The notes: generated from the letters alone by a model not told the origin. Shown: positions 1-8,260, numbered from the stretch's first letter. The stretch: 33,015 nt of DNA from Pseudohongiella sp. (GCA_013204155.1 JABMOK010000182.1:1-33015); one strand, 5' to 3'. Program-made: numbers and translations.

Positions 1-2
1 AG

Positions 3-1199
3 CGTGGCGGTGGCCAGTGGGGTTGTGGCGGTGGTGGCGGTGGTCAGATATCCACATCCACCAGTACAGACTTTTGGTCCGATCTCGAAACAGCAATCTC
101 CAATTTAATCGGAATACAGAGCGGCGGATCGGGCGGCGGATCAGGTGGCGGGGGCGCTTCTCCCTTTGGTGGTATCGGCTCAGGTGGTGGCAATCAATCA
201 ACGGTGACAGAAGAAGGCAAGAGAGTTCTGGTGCAGCCACTGACCGGCATGATTATGGTGACTGCCTCTCCACAGGAGTTAGACATAGTAGAAGAATTTA
301 TAACGGCCGCTCAGGAAATTTTGCGCAGAGAAGTGATTATCCAGGTGCAGTTTTTGGAAGTGGTATTGGATAAGGGCTTTCAATATGCGATTGACTTTAA
401 TACCTTTGGCCAGCAAGCAAACGATAGTGTAACCGGTAGTGGTGCTTTCGATGGAACTGCAGAGGGCTTGCTGGGTAGTGACAACAAGCAGGGGGTGGGG
501 TTTGTCAGTGGGGATTTTTCCCTGCAGGGAATTTCGAACCCCTTGCAACTCAGTACTAATTTTACCGACTTCGACGCGGTCCTTAGCCTACTGCAAACTA
601 GAGGAACGACACAGGTTATTTCTAGCCCGCAGTTGCGTGTGTTAAATAATCAGAAGGCAGTCTTTCAGAGTGGGTCTCAAGAGTATTTTCAGACTCAGGC
701 CGATACCTCGACCGTCGCTTCAACCAGCGGTACCACTACTAGCGCGAACAATAACCTGGAGCAATTTTTCTCTGGCATTTCCATGGATATAACGCCGCAG
801 ATTAGCGCTAATGGGGAAATAACGCTACATGCTCACCCAATCATTACTACGGTGGGATCCCAGACTAAAAGTATTGCCGGACAAACTGTGCCGCTAGCGA
901 TAACATCAACGCGGGAAATCGACAGTGTGATTAAGGCGGAGAATGAGAAGATAGTCATTCTTGGGGGTTTGGCATTCGAGCGTAACGTCAATGAGATCGC
1001 TAATATTCCCGGTCTCGATCGGGTGCCTCTGTTGGGCAATGCGCTGGAGCAGAAACAGACTCAATCGGTGAGGAGTGAATTTATTGTTCTTTTGAAGCCA
1101 ATAATGGCGGGTGGCAATGGCGAGCGCGATTTGCTCATTGAAAGTCGAGAGAGGTTCCGTGATTTAAATCGGATTGTCGATCCGTTCGCGAATAACTAA
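3..1199 (+). CDS. mshL: MSHA pilus secretin MshL, 3' part (5' end outside window)
   Basis: C-terminal part of an outer-membrane secretin, the multimeric channel through which the MSHA type IV pilus leaves the cell. The frame is open from base 3, so the true start lies upstream. The first roughly 65 residues form a glycine-rich linker, with Gly/Ser runs on both sides of a DFWSDLE segment. Then comes a short N-domain (VQPLTGMIMVTASPQELD, IVEEFI) and the secretin core. Core signatures are the conserved VIIQVQFLEVVLD strand, LLQTRGTTQVISSPQLRVLNNQKA, the SGISMDITPQI beta-strand region and VILGGLAFERN followed by IPGLDRVPLLGNAL. These are typical of MshL/PilQ/GspD proteins. It is followed after 16 bases by mshM, in the usual msh gene order. 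The MshL assignment over other secretins rests mainly on its neighbours. The extent of the Gly-rich linker is unusual. Confidence 0.93.
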   Translation, partial: RGGGQWGCGGGGGGQISTSTSTDFWSDLETAISNLIGIQSGGSGGGSGGGGASPFGGIGSGGGNQSTVTEEGKRVLVQPLTGMIMVTASPQELDIVEEFITAAQEILRREVIIQVQFLEVVLDKGFQYAIDFNTFGQQANDSVTGSGAFDGTAEGLLGSDNKQGVGFVSGDFSLQGISNPLQLSTNFTDFDAVLSLLQTRGTTQVISSPQLRVLNNQKAVFQSGSQEYFQTQADTSTVASTSGTTTSANNNLEQFFSGISMDITPQISANGEITLHAHPIITTVGSQTKSIAGQTVPLAITSTREIDSVIKAENEKIVILGGLAFERNVNEIANIPGLDRVPLLGNALEQKQTQSVRSEFIVLLKPIMAGGNGERDLLIESRERFRDLNRIVDPFANN

Positions 1200-1215
1200 A
1201 TCAGGACAGCTAGTT

Positions 1216-2130
1216 ATGTATTTACAACATTTTGGTTTGCGGGAATTGCCTTTTTCCCTTGCGCCAAATACACATTTCTTTCTCAACATGGCAAGTTACC
1301 ACAAAGCCTACAATATGCTTATGGTTTCTCTGGTCAATGCGGAGGGCTTTATCAAGATTGTGGGCGAGGTCGGCACAGGTAAAACCATGCTGTGTCGAAA
1401 AGTCTTGAATACCCTGGAAGAAGATAAGGAAAATTATGTTACGGCCTACATACCTAATCCGGTACTTAGTCCCAAAGGTTTGTTTCTGGCTTTTGCGGAA
1501 GAGATCGATATCGAGATTGATCAGGATGTAGGGCACCATCGCTTATTGAAAGCGATTACTGAAAAATTGATCGAGTACTCTTCAGAAAACAAACAAGTCG
1601 TTTTATTTATCGATGAAGCCCATGCTATGCCTGAACAGACCTTGGAGGCTTTACGCCTGCTGACAAACATCGAGACAGAGCAAGTGAAATTATTCCAGGT
1701 AGTATTATTTGCTCAGCCTGAATTGGATGTGTTGCTTAGTAAGCCTTCATTGCGTCAGCTACGTCAAAGAATTACCTTTTCATTTCAAATCGAGGCGCTG
1801 GATAGAGAGGGTACAGAAAGGTATGTAGTTCATCGCTTAGCGACGGCTGGCTATAATGGTCCCTTCTTATTTTCCAGGCGAGCGCTTGACTGCCTGTTTC
1901 GTGCCAGTGCTGGGACGCCGCGAATAGTTAATATTTTGTGCCACAAGGCGCTGATGGTAGCCTTCGGCAGAGGTGAGCGTTCAATTCAAATTGCACATGT
2001 CAGGAGCGCGGCCGAAGATACGGAAGGCATAAAGATTCCCGCGAATAACTATATGCCGGTTTTCATCACCCTGGGTGGTTTGTTAGCAGGCGCAGCAATC
2101 GTATTTTACTTTGGAAGGTTCTCTCTATGA
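1216..2130 (+). CDS. mshM: MSHA biogenesis ATPase-like protein MshM
   Basis: Predicted 304-residue ExeA/GspA-type AAA ATPase of the MSHA assembly apparatus. The N-terminus MYLQHFGLRELPFSLAPNTHFFL is typical of ExeA-like proteins. Walker A is GEVGTGKT at about residues 50-57, and Walker B is VVLFIDEAH with the acidic pair near 133-134. The last 25 residues include a hydrophobic segment (VFITLGGLLAGAAIVFYFG), suggesting a C-terminal membrane anchor. I chose the ATG at 1216, not the in-frame TTG at 1174 inside mshL, because the family begins at MYLQHF and an AGGAC-like ribosome site lies just upstream. The stop codon overlaps the mshN start (ATGA), which indicates translational coupling. In related secretion systems such ATPases help to localise or assemble the secretin. 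That role is inferred here. Confidence 0.93.
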   Translation: MYLQHFGLRELPFSLAPNTHFFLNMASYHKAYNMLMVSLVNAEGFIKIVGEVGTGKTMLCRKVLNTLEEDKENYVTAYIPNPVLSPKGLFLAFAEEIDIEIDQDVGHHRLLKAITEKLIEYSSENKQVVLFIDEAHAMPEQTLEALRLLTNIETEQVKLFQVVLFAQPELDVLLSKPSLRQLRQRITFSFQIEALDREGTERYVVHRLATAGYNGPFLFSRRALDCLFRASAGTPRIVNILCHKALMVAFGRGERSIQIAHVRSAAEDTEGIKIPANNYMPVFITLGGLLAGAAIVFYFGRFSL

Positions 2131-3407
2131 GTCTTGTTAATAATATGTTGCGCGATTTAGACCAGCGCAGACAAGGCTCTGATGGCTCAAATGCGGCGCT
2201 CGGCTTAACCCCTGCGGGAGATTATGCGCCAAGAAAAAAGAGTGGCACGCTGCTTCTCGCGTTACTTGGTATAATTTTCTCTTCCGGGGCTATTTGGTAC
2301 TTCTGGGGCCAGTTCTATCAGCCCGGCATCGAGCAACAACTTGATATTCAAGTGCAGCGCTTGTTGACAGCTTTGCCTTTAAAGTCCGAATCAGTTGTTT
2401 CCCAGAGCGTAAAAACCACCCCTGTGTTTGCCCCTGTCTCCACCCCTGCCTCTATTGCAATTGCGAGTATTGAGCCTTCGTCGAGTTCAGTCGAAGCACT
2501 TAGTGAGGAGCCGGAGGAAATTGCTGTTGTCGAACCGGTTAATGCGCGGCCTGAACAGCAGGCTCCGAATAGTGTTGTTAATGCAGAGGTGGTAGCCGAG
2601 CTCCTGGAATTGCCGGCACTGGAAGCGGATGTTGATGGCGGGGGTGGTGCAGATGAAATTGCAGATGAAATTGCAGATGAAATTGCAGATGAAGCTGCAG
2701 TTGCCTCTGCATATGAAGATACAGAGGCGGAGGCAGATCCCGCTCGGCGCGCAAATGGGGTTACGGAAACAATAGATCTGGATCAGCTTAGAGAGTTGGC
2801 GGCTCAATCAATTAAGAATGCGCCGGAATACAGCAATGAGCAACAAGATACTTTAGCCGTGCAGAGCGCATTAAGACTTGTGGCCGACGGTCAAACTATT
2901 GAGGCTTATGCAGTGCTGGCCGAGCATCTTCAGTCGAATCGCTTTGCACATCAGTCTCGAGAGATTTATGCGCTATTGTTAATGAGCCAGGGCGATGCCA
3001 AAGAGGCGTATAGATTAATTGAAGCCGGGCTCGCACTGGCTCCAAACCATCAGGGCTTCAAGAAAGTGAAAGCCAGATTGTTGCTGGCTAGTGGGCAGAT
3101 CACGGAGGCGGCGGAATTACTCATCAACCGTGCGCCGGCTATTGTTGAAGACACTGTGTACCATGATCTTTTGGCAACGGCGCAATTTCTAAGTAAAGAT
3201 TATGCAGGAGCGGTTCTTAGTTACAGGGGCTTGGTACAGACGGATCGGAGTCAGGGAAAATGGTGGTATGGTTTTGCTGCCTCGCAAGATCAGCTGGGCA
3301 ATGTTAACGAGGCCAGACAAGCCTATGGGCAGGCGATACAATATCCAAATTTAAGCGCAAATTTGCGTATTCGAAGCCAGGAACGACTTAGCGCGCTAAG
3401 TCCTTGA
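2127..3407 (+). CDS. mshN: MSHA biogenesis protein MshN (TPR protein)
   Basis: A 426-residue bitopic protein. It opens with MSLVNNMLRDLDQRR, the usual MshN start. One transmembrane segment (about residues 38-60) is followed by a long low-complexity Pro/Ala/Glu periplasmic linker, and then a C-terminal half made of tetratricopeptide-like helices from about residue 235 to the end (for example QTIEAYAVLAEHLQ, GDAKEAYRLIEAGLALAPN, GNVNEARQAYGQAI). MshN is thought to act with MshL/MshM in the assembly complex; its exact role is poorly known. The linker holds a perfect ADEI tandem repeat (separate entry). The gene overlaps mshM by four bases and ends six bases before mshE, so it is within one operon. 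Confidence 0.92.
   Translation: MSLVNNMLRDLDQRRQGSDGSNAALGLTPAGDYAPRKKSGTLLLALLGIIFSSGAIWYFWGQFYQPGIEQQLDIQVQRLLTALPLKSESVVSQSVKTTPVFAPVSTPASIAIASIEPSSSSVEALSEEPEEIAVVEPVNARPEQQAPNSVVNAEVVAELLELPALEADVDGGGGADEIADEIADEIADEAAVASAYEDTEAEADPARRANGVTETIDLDQLRELAAQSIKNAPEYSNEQQDTLAVQSALRLVADGQTIEAYAVLAEHLQSNRFAHQSREIYALLLMSQGDAKEAYRLIEAGLALAPNHQGFKKVKARLLLASGQITEAAELLINRAPAIVEDTVYHDLLATAQFLSKDYAGAVLSYRGLVQTDRSQGKWWYGFAASQDQLGNVNEARQAYGQAIQYPNLSANLRIRSQERLSALSP
2649..2696 (+). repeat. 12-bp in-frame tandem repeat in mshN linker
   Basis: Four consecutive 12-bp units: three identical copies of GCAGATGAAATT and a fourth diverged copy, GCAGATGAAGCT. They encode (ADEI)3-ADEA at residues 175-190 of MshN. 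The unit length is a multiple of three, so copy-number changes would lengthen or shorten the periplasmic linker without breaking the frame. Confidence 0.9.
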
Positions 3408-3413
3408 ACCGTT

Positions 3414-5144
3414 ATGACAACTGCTAGACAGAAAATTAGAATCGGTGACTTGCTGATTCAGGACAAGGTGATTACCGAGCAGCAGTTGCAAAATGCTCTG
3501 GCACAACAAAAACAATCCGGGCATCGCATCGGCCGCATTTTAGTTGACTTGGGTTATATTGATGAAGACAGTTTTCTCAGGTTTTTATCACAGCAATTAA
3601 AAATTCCTTTTGTTGATTTGCGGCGCTACGAATTCGATATTAACCTGGTTCAGCGTTTGAAGGAGTCCTATGCGAGGCGCTACCGGGCAATCGTGCTTTC
3701 CGATGAAGCAGGGGTGCTTTTGGTCGGTATGGCTGACCCTATGGATATTTTTGCTTCCGATGAGCTGGAGCGGATACTGGAACAGCCAATACAGGTAGCT
3801 GTCGTTCGTGAAAGTGAATTACTCGACAACCTGGACCTTGTCTATCGAAGAACCGAAGAGATTGCCAGCTTTGCCGAGGAGCTGGATGAAGAGCTAACTG
3901 AAGGACAATTCGATTTAGAAGCCCTGAGTCTCGATGCGAGTGGTAGTGATGCGCCGGTTGTAAAATTATTGCAGTCCATTTTCGAAGATGCGGTGCAGGT
4001 AAGGGCTTCGGATATTCATATTGAGCCGGACGAAACTGTGCTGCGTATACGGCAACGAGTGGATGGTGTTCTTCACGAGCAGGTAATGAAAGAGCGCCGA
4101 ATTGCGCCGGCTCTGGTGCTCAGATTGAAATTGCTTTCTGGCCTCGACATATCCGAGAAGCGGTTACCTCAGGATGGAAGATTTAGTCTTTTAGTCAAGG
4201 GTAGAAAAATTGATGTCAGATTATCCACTATGCCGATCGAGAACGGGGAGTCGGTAGTAATGCGTTTGCTCGACCAAACAGAGGGCGCCACGAATTTGGA
4301 GGAAGTGGGTATGCCTGCGGAAATGTTGGAGGTTTTTCGGAAGCTTATCCACCGTCCACATGGACTAATTCTGGTAACCGGCCCAACCGGTAGTGGTAAA
4401 ACCACAACGCTGTATGGGGCTCTGCAAGAGCTCAATGAAGTTGGTAAGAAAATTATTACCGTTGAAGACCCTGTCGAATATCGGCTGCCTCGAGTCAATC
4501 AGGTGCAGGTGAACGACAAGATAGGCCTGACCTTTGGTAGAGTTTTGAGGTCGGCGCTGCGTCAGGATCCGGATATCTTGCTAGTGGGTGAGATACGCGA
4601 TACGGAAACAGCAGAGATTGCACTGCGAGCGGCAATGACAGGACATCTGGTGCTTTCGACTCTACATACTAACGATGCTGTATCGAGTGCTATGCGCTTG
4701 GTCGATATGGGCGCGGAAGGATTTCTGGCGGCAACGGCATTACGCGCGGTTGTGGCACAGCGCCTCGTTCGCCGCTTATGTGACAACTGTTATGCGGGCT
4801 ATCATCCAGAGGCTAAAGACCTGACCTGGATCAAACACATCCTGGGTGATGAGGCCGAAGGTATTAAATTGAAGCGGCCGGTAGGATGTCATCGATGCAA
4901 CAATTCAGGCTTTCGTGGTCGAATCGGCGTTTTCGAAATCTTGATTTTGAATGAAGCTTTGTCGGACGCGTTGAGAAGGTCTAATTCGTCAGACTTTGTG
5001 CGTTTGGCGAGAAAAACCCCCGGCTACCAGCCGCTGGTGGTTAGTGCGCTGAGGTTTGCGGCTCAGGGAATCACCAGTTTGCAAGAGGTATTTCGCGTCG
5101 CCGAGCAAGTGGATGAGTCCAGTGATTTTATGGATGTCGCTTAG
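3414..5144 (+). CDS. mshE: MSHA pilus extension ATPase MshE
   Basis: A 576-residue GspE/PilB-type secretion ATPase that powers pilus extension from the cytoplasmic face. The N-terminus carries two consecutive MshEN motifs, starting near R9 (IRIGDLLIQDKVITEQQL) and R38 (HRIGRILVDLGYIDEDSF). In Vibrio MshE this module binds cyclic di-GMP. The ATPase domain shows Walker A GPTGSGKT at residues 323-330, Walker B region DILLVGEIRDTETAE at about 385-400, and the His-box STLHTN. A tetracysteine zinc site is formed by C456, C459, C492 and C495. Length and domain order are normal for the family. The start ATG lies six bases after the mshN stop with no strong ribosome site, so translation is probably coupled. 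About 100 bases separate it from mshG. Confidence 0.96.
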   Translation: MTTARQKIRIGDLLIQDKVITEQQLQNALAQQKQSGHRIGRILVDLGYIDEDSFLRFLSQQLKIPFVDLRRYEFDINLVQRLKESYARRYRAIVLSDEAGVLLVGMADPMDIFASDELERILEQPIQVAVVRESELLDNLDLVYRRTEEIASFAEELDEELTEGQFDLEALSLDASGSDAPVVKLLQSIFEDAVQVRASDIHIEPDETVLRIRQRVDGVLHEQVMKERRIAPALVLRLKLLSGLDISEKRLPQDGRFSLLVKGRKIDVRLSTMPIENGESVVMRLLDQTEGATNLEEVGMPAEMLEVFRKLIHRPHGLILVTGPTGSGKTTTLYGALQELNEVGKKIITVEDPVEYRLPRVNQVQVNDKIGLTFGRVLRSALRQDPDILLVGEIRDTETAEIALRAAMTGHLVLSTLHTNDAVSSAMRLVDMGAEGFLAATALRAVVAQRLVRRLCDNCYAGYHPEAKDLTWIKHILGDEAEGIKLKRPVGCHRCNNSGFRGRIGVFEILILNEALSDALRRSNSSDFVRLARKTPGYQPLVVSALRFAAQGITSLQEVFRVAEQVDESSDFMDVA

Positions 5145-5244
5145 CATCGCAAGTAGTTAAACGAAGTGTCTGGCATTGGCGCCAGCCATTGGTATATTGT
5201 ATCGATGCAAGATTAAATAATCGAGTAGAGGCATTGAAAGTAAG

Positions 5245-6522
5245 ATGGCCCATTTTCAATACAGCGGTAGAGACAATACGGGGGCGCTAGTGTCCGGTAA
5301 CATCGATGCGGGTACCGCCGATGATGTCGCGGCTCAGTTATTTGGCGATCGTGTCACGCCTATTGATATCCATGAAGTTCAGGGGCGAGTTGCAACACCA
5401 AAGAAAACGGCGAAGAGCAAAGCGTCGGAGCTCGGCCCGGATGCCACTACTGTCGAGCATGTCAACGCATTCCTGGCCAGCAGCAAAGTTGCGGCCGATG
5501 ACAAAATTATGTTTGCGCGGCAGATGTATAGTCTGACCAAGGCGGGTCTGCCTCTGGACCGCGCCATAAAGGGCTTGCAGGCATCATTGGTCAACGTTAC
5601 CTTCAAAAAGGTATTAAAAGACGTGCTGGTCGGTTTGGAAAATGGACAAAACCTGGCTTCCGCTCTGGGTCGTCACCCCAAAGTATTTTCACCTCTGTTT
5701 TTAAATTTGGTCCATGTAGGAGAGAACACCGGGCGGCTCGATGTCGCTTTTCAACAGATTGGAAAATATCTGATATTGGAAAAGAATACATCCAAGCAGG
5801 TAAAGAGTGCGACCCGCTACCCGCTGTTTGTGTTCTCGGCTATTTTCGCGGCGGTAGGTGTTATCACAGTCTTTGTTATTCCCGTTTTTGCCAGTACTTT
5901 CGCGAGACTCGGGGCTGATCTTCCCTGGCAGACAGTGCTATTAGTGGACTCCTCTAATTTCGTGATTAATTACTGGCCAATTCTTCTGTTGGCTGTATTT
6001 GGCGCAATATCGGGGTTTTTTTCCTATACGCGTACTGATCTGGGGGCACTGAATTGGGACCGGGCTAAATTACACATTCCATTAGCGGGCGCTGTTTTTG
6101 AGAGAGTGGCATTGGGTAGATTTGCCCGAACATTTTCCATGGTAATGACCGCGGGCGTGCCGATTGTGCAAGGCCTAACGGTTGTTGCCGGCGCTGTTGG
6201 CAACGCGTTTATTAGCCGGAATGTGCAGATAATGCGCGAAGGAGTGGAGCGTGGTGAGTCACTGTATAGTACCGCCGCTAACAGTAAAATGTTTACCCCC
6301 CTAGTGCTACAGATGATAGCCGTAGGTGAGGAAACCGGTACGGTCGATGAACTTATGGCAGAGGTTGCTGACTTTTACGACGCTGAAGTGGAATATGATC
6401 TAAAGGCATTAAGTGATTCTATCGAACCCATTCTCATAACTTTTATCGGCGGTTTAGTACTAATCCTGGCCTTGGGTGTATTCCTGCCAATTTGGGAACT
6501 TAATACAGCGGCAAATGGCTAG
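5245..6522 (+). CDS. mshG: MSHA inner-membrane platform protein MshG (GspF/PilC family)
   Basis: A 425-residue type II secretion/type IV pilus platform protein, which couples the extension ATPase to pilin assembly. Two GspF domains are visible. The first is near residues 90-215 (FARQMYSLTKAGLPLDRAI, then a hydrophobic segment YPLFVFSAIFAAVGVITVFVIPVF). The second is near 285-420 (LGRFARTFSMVMTAGVPIVQGL, VGEETGTVDELMAEVADFYD, then a closing transmembrane stretch FIGGLVLILALGVFLPIWE). The N-terminal 40 residues (MAHFQYSGRDNTGALVSGNIDA) are typical. The ATG at 5245 has only a weak purine stretch (GAAAG) upstream. The 100-base gap after mshE holds no gene. The order mshE-mshG matches classical msh loci. 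Confidence 0.95.
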   Translation: MAHFQYSGRDNTGALVSGNIDAGTADDVAAQLFGDRVTPIDIHEVQGRVATPKKTAKSKASELGPDATTVEHVNAFLASSKVAADDKIMFARQMYSLTKAGLPLDRAIKGLQASLVNVTFKKVLKDVLVGLENGQNLASALGRHPKVFSPLFLNLVHVGENTGRLDVAFQQIGKYLILEKNTSKQVKSATRYPLFVFSAIFAAVGVITVFVIPVFASTFARLGADLPWQTVLLVDSSNFVINYWPILLLAVFGAISGFFSYTRTDLGALNWDRAKLHIPLAGAVFERVALGRFARTFSMVMTAGVPIVQGLTVVAGAVGNAFISRNVQIMREGVERGESLYSTAANSKMFTPLVLQMIAVGEETGTVDELMAEVADFYDAEVEYDLKALSDSIEPILITFIGGLVLILALGVFLPIWELNTAANG

Positions 6523-6542
6523 GCTTGCTGGCGGAAAAGTAA

Positions 6543-6564
6543 AGGCCAACTTGAAGCTTGGCCT
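6543..6564 (+). other. Stem-loop just after mshG
   Basis: A 7-bp perfect inverted repeat (AGGCCAA / TTGGCCT) with an 8-base loop, 21 bases after the mshG stop. A GTTTTT run follows about 14 bases later, so it is not a textbook terminator. It could be an attenuator or an mRNA-processing or stability hairpin. It lies upstream of the likely starts of the next gene. Confidence 0.35.
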
Positions 6565-6634
6565 GGGAACTGGAGTTGTTTTTAACCACAGCTCTAAAAT
6601 GAACAGACAGCATCACACTCAGTGGTCCTCCTCC

Positions 6635-7222
6635 ATGAAAAAGGCTGGGGGCTTTTCGATGTTTGAATTGCTGGTTTATATTATTTCTGTATCCATCATC
6701 TATGTGACCGCCGCGAACCGTTTTTCAGAGTTCCCCGCGGCGGCAGAACGGGCGAATTTCCTTGCCATAAGCGCGCAGTTGCGGTCTGGCGTGAACCTGG
6801 AATTAATGGGGGCGCTGACAAAGGGAGATATGGCGAGAATAGGGTCTTTCGAAAATTCGAATCCGATGGCATTAATGCTGGAGGCACCGAATAACTATTT
6901 AGGTGAATTTGACTCTGTAAATAGAGAGCGAGTGCAGCGCAGAAGCTGGTATTTCGACACCCAAAGTCGAGAGTTGGTGTATCTGGTTAATGCCAGTGAG
7001 GGTGTTTATCTGCAGACCGGCGCGGGTATGATTCCAAGCAATGAGATTAGATTTCGTCTCGAGGTAGTCTATCGGGATGATTACCGCAACTCATTGCCTG
7101 GGAGCTCAGGCCAAAGGCCAAGAATTTTGAGTGGAATGCTGCTGACGCCGGTGGTGCCGTATCAATGGTATTTGGACGATTCCCAATTATTGGATATCGC
7201 ATTAGCGGACACCGAGATTTGA
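6635..7222 (+). CDS. Pilin-like protein in the mshF position
   Basis: About 195 residues beginning MKKAGG followed by FSMFELLVYIISVSIIYVTAANRF. This is a type IV prepilin signature: a short basic leader, the Gly-Phe cleavage site, Glu at mature position 5 and a hydrophobic helix. The helix residues are atypical for a major pilin (VYIISVSIIYV, not the usual IVVAIIGIL), which suggests a minor or accessory pilin. The rest is a soluble domain (RSWYFDTQSRELVYLVN, and IRFRLEVVYRDDYRN near the C-terminus) that I do not recognise. It occupies the slot between mshG and mshA where mshF lies in Vibrio, so MshF is the positional candidate. The frame is open further upstream; ATGs at 6515 and 6599 are alternatives, and none has a clear ribosome site. 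I chose 6635 because it gives the canonical leader. Confidence 0.75.
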   Translation: MKKAGGFSMFELLVYIISVSIIYVTAANRFSEFPAAAERANFLAISAQLRSGVNLELMGALTKGDMARIGSFENSNPMALMLEAPNNYLGEFDSVNRERVQRRSWYFDTQSRELVYLVNASEGVYLQTGAGMIPSNEIRFRLEVVYRDDYRNSLPGSSGQRPRILSGMLLTPVVPYQWYLDDSQLLDIALADTEI

Positions 7223-7565
7223 ACGCGGGGTCTTGCTAGAAATTCTCGTCTGGGCCGAGGCGGCCTAAGCCAATTCTCAGTCAAGCAATTTCGTCAATTT
7301 CGTGGGATAAACGCGGTAAACAGGGGTGAGCATTGCGAGAAAGTAGTGATAGTTATAGGCATTTACCTCTGTACAAGCTGTTTCAGAGTTATATAATTGT
7401 GAACTGGCTCAAAAAAGCAATAGAATAGATCCGATATACTTATTAAGTTATTAATATTTAGGCCGTTATTACAAAGATCGGAATTGTTTTAATATTTCTA
7501 GCCCTAATACCCAAATACCGGAATAATTGGTAATTGGTAATTGGTAATTTAAAAGGGCCGTTAGC
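7223..7565 (+). promoter_or_regulatory. 343-bp non-coding region upstream of the major pilin
   Basis: No gene is visible. The region probably holds the pilin promoter. A consensus-like -10 box TATAAT lies at 7392-7397, but the matching -35 position (CTGTAC) is poor. A small hairpin (GGCCG-AGG-CGGCC, 7253-7265) lies near the start and is not followed by a T run. The stretch from 7380 to 7550 is markedly AT-rich and ends in a heptamer repeat (separate entry). A good ribosome site, AAGGG at 7553-7557, sits 8 bases before the pilin ATG. The promoter assignment is tentative. Confidence 0.4.
7524..7549 (+). repeat. TAATTGG heptamer tandem repeat in pilin leader
   Basis: Three perfect copies of TAATTGG (7524-7530, 7531-7537, 7538-7544) and a partial fourth (TAATT). 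It ends 16 bases before the pilin ATG and immediately precedes the ribosome binding site. Confidence 0.9.
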
Positions 7566-8156
7566 ATGAAGACTTTAAACACATTCAAAAAACAGCAACG
7601 AAGTCAGGGTGGTTTTACCATTATCGAGCTAGTGGTGGTTATTCTGCTACTCGGAATCCTCACGGCAACAGCATTACCGCGATTTCTCGATGTGACCGAT
7701 TCGGCGCATGATGCGGTGGTGCAGGGTGTGCTTGGCGGATTAAACACCGGTATTGGTCTATATCGTGCGCAATGGGTTGCTAACGGCCAGCCTCCAAACG
7801 GCAACGGACTAACTGGTTTTGGTGCGGTGACGGCTGAACTACTTACGCCTAACGGCAGCGGTTATCCGGTAGGTTTGAGTGGGGCAGGTCTCACTTTGGA
7901 TGAAAGTGATTGCCGAAATATTTTTATTGGCTTGCTGCAAAACGGTCGTCCAAGCTCTGTTTCTGCTAGTGCTGCTGCTGCGGCGGCCGCCGCAACGACG
8001 GCGGCGGGGAGTACCGGAGTAGACTTTACAATTCATCCTGTTGGAACGGCTTCTTGTAAATTCGTTTATGTTGCTCAAGGCCCTGGTGCAAGCTACCCCG
8101 TGATCGATTACGATCCAGTTACCGGTGCCGTTACCCTGAATGCCACTGAGCTTTAA
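7566..8156 (+). CDS. mshA: MSHA major pilin MshA
   Basis: A 196-residue type IV prepilin, the probable main subunit of the MSHA fibre. The leader ends at G16; the mature protein starts FTIIELVVVILLLGILTATALPRF, with Glu5 and the Pro22-type kink. The segment RFLDVTDSAHDAVVQGVLGGLNTGIGLYRAQW is typical of MshA/MshB pilins. C116 and C164 could form the C-terminal disulphide loop. Between them lies a low-complexity stretch (residues 129-151, bases 7950-8018) with eight consecutive alanines flanked by Ser, Thr and Gly, a candidate O-glycosylation region. Only one such pilin is present, where Vibrio has mshB and mshA. A strong ribosome site (AAGGG) and a terminator-like hairpin downstream suggest a highly expressed unit. 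It could equally be labelled MshB-like. Confidence 0.92.
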   Translation: MKTLNTFKKQQRSQGGFTIIELVVVILLLGILTATALPRFLDVTDSAHDAVVQGVLGGLNTGIGLYRAQWVANGQPPNGNGLTGFGAVTAELLTPNGSGYPVGLSGAGLTLDESDCRNIFIGLLQNGRPSSVSASAAAAAAAATTAAGSTGVDFTIHPVGTASCKFVYVAQGPGASYPVIDYDPVTGAVTLNATEL

Positions 8157-8260
8157 TGCGGGAAATTGCTTCAGGATTGCATTCAAAACAATTGTTTAGT
8201 GCGAACCGCCGTTTGTGATAAGCAATGAGTTTTAGCCGCGCAGTAAGCCAGAGTAACAAT

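Noticed and set aside
7404..7420. TGGCTC-A6-GCA upstream of mshA as a sigma54 site
   Set aside because: The -24 and -12 dinucleotides are one base too close, and the -12 element is AGC instead of TGC.
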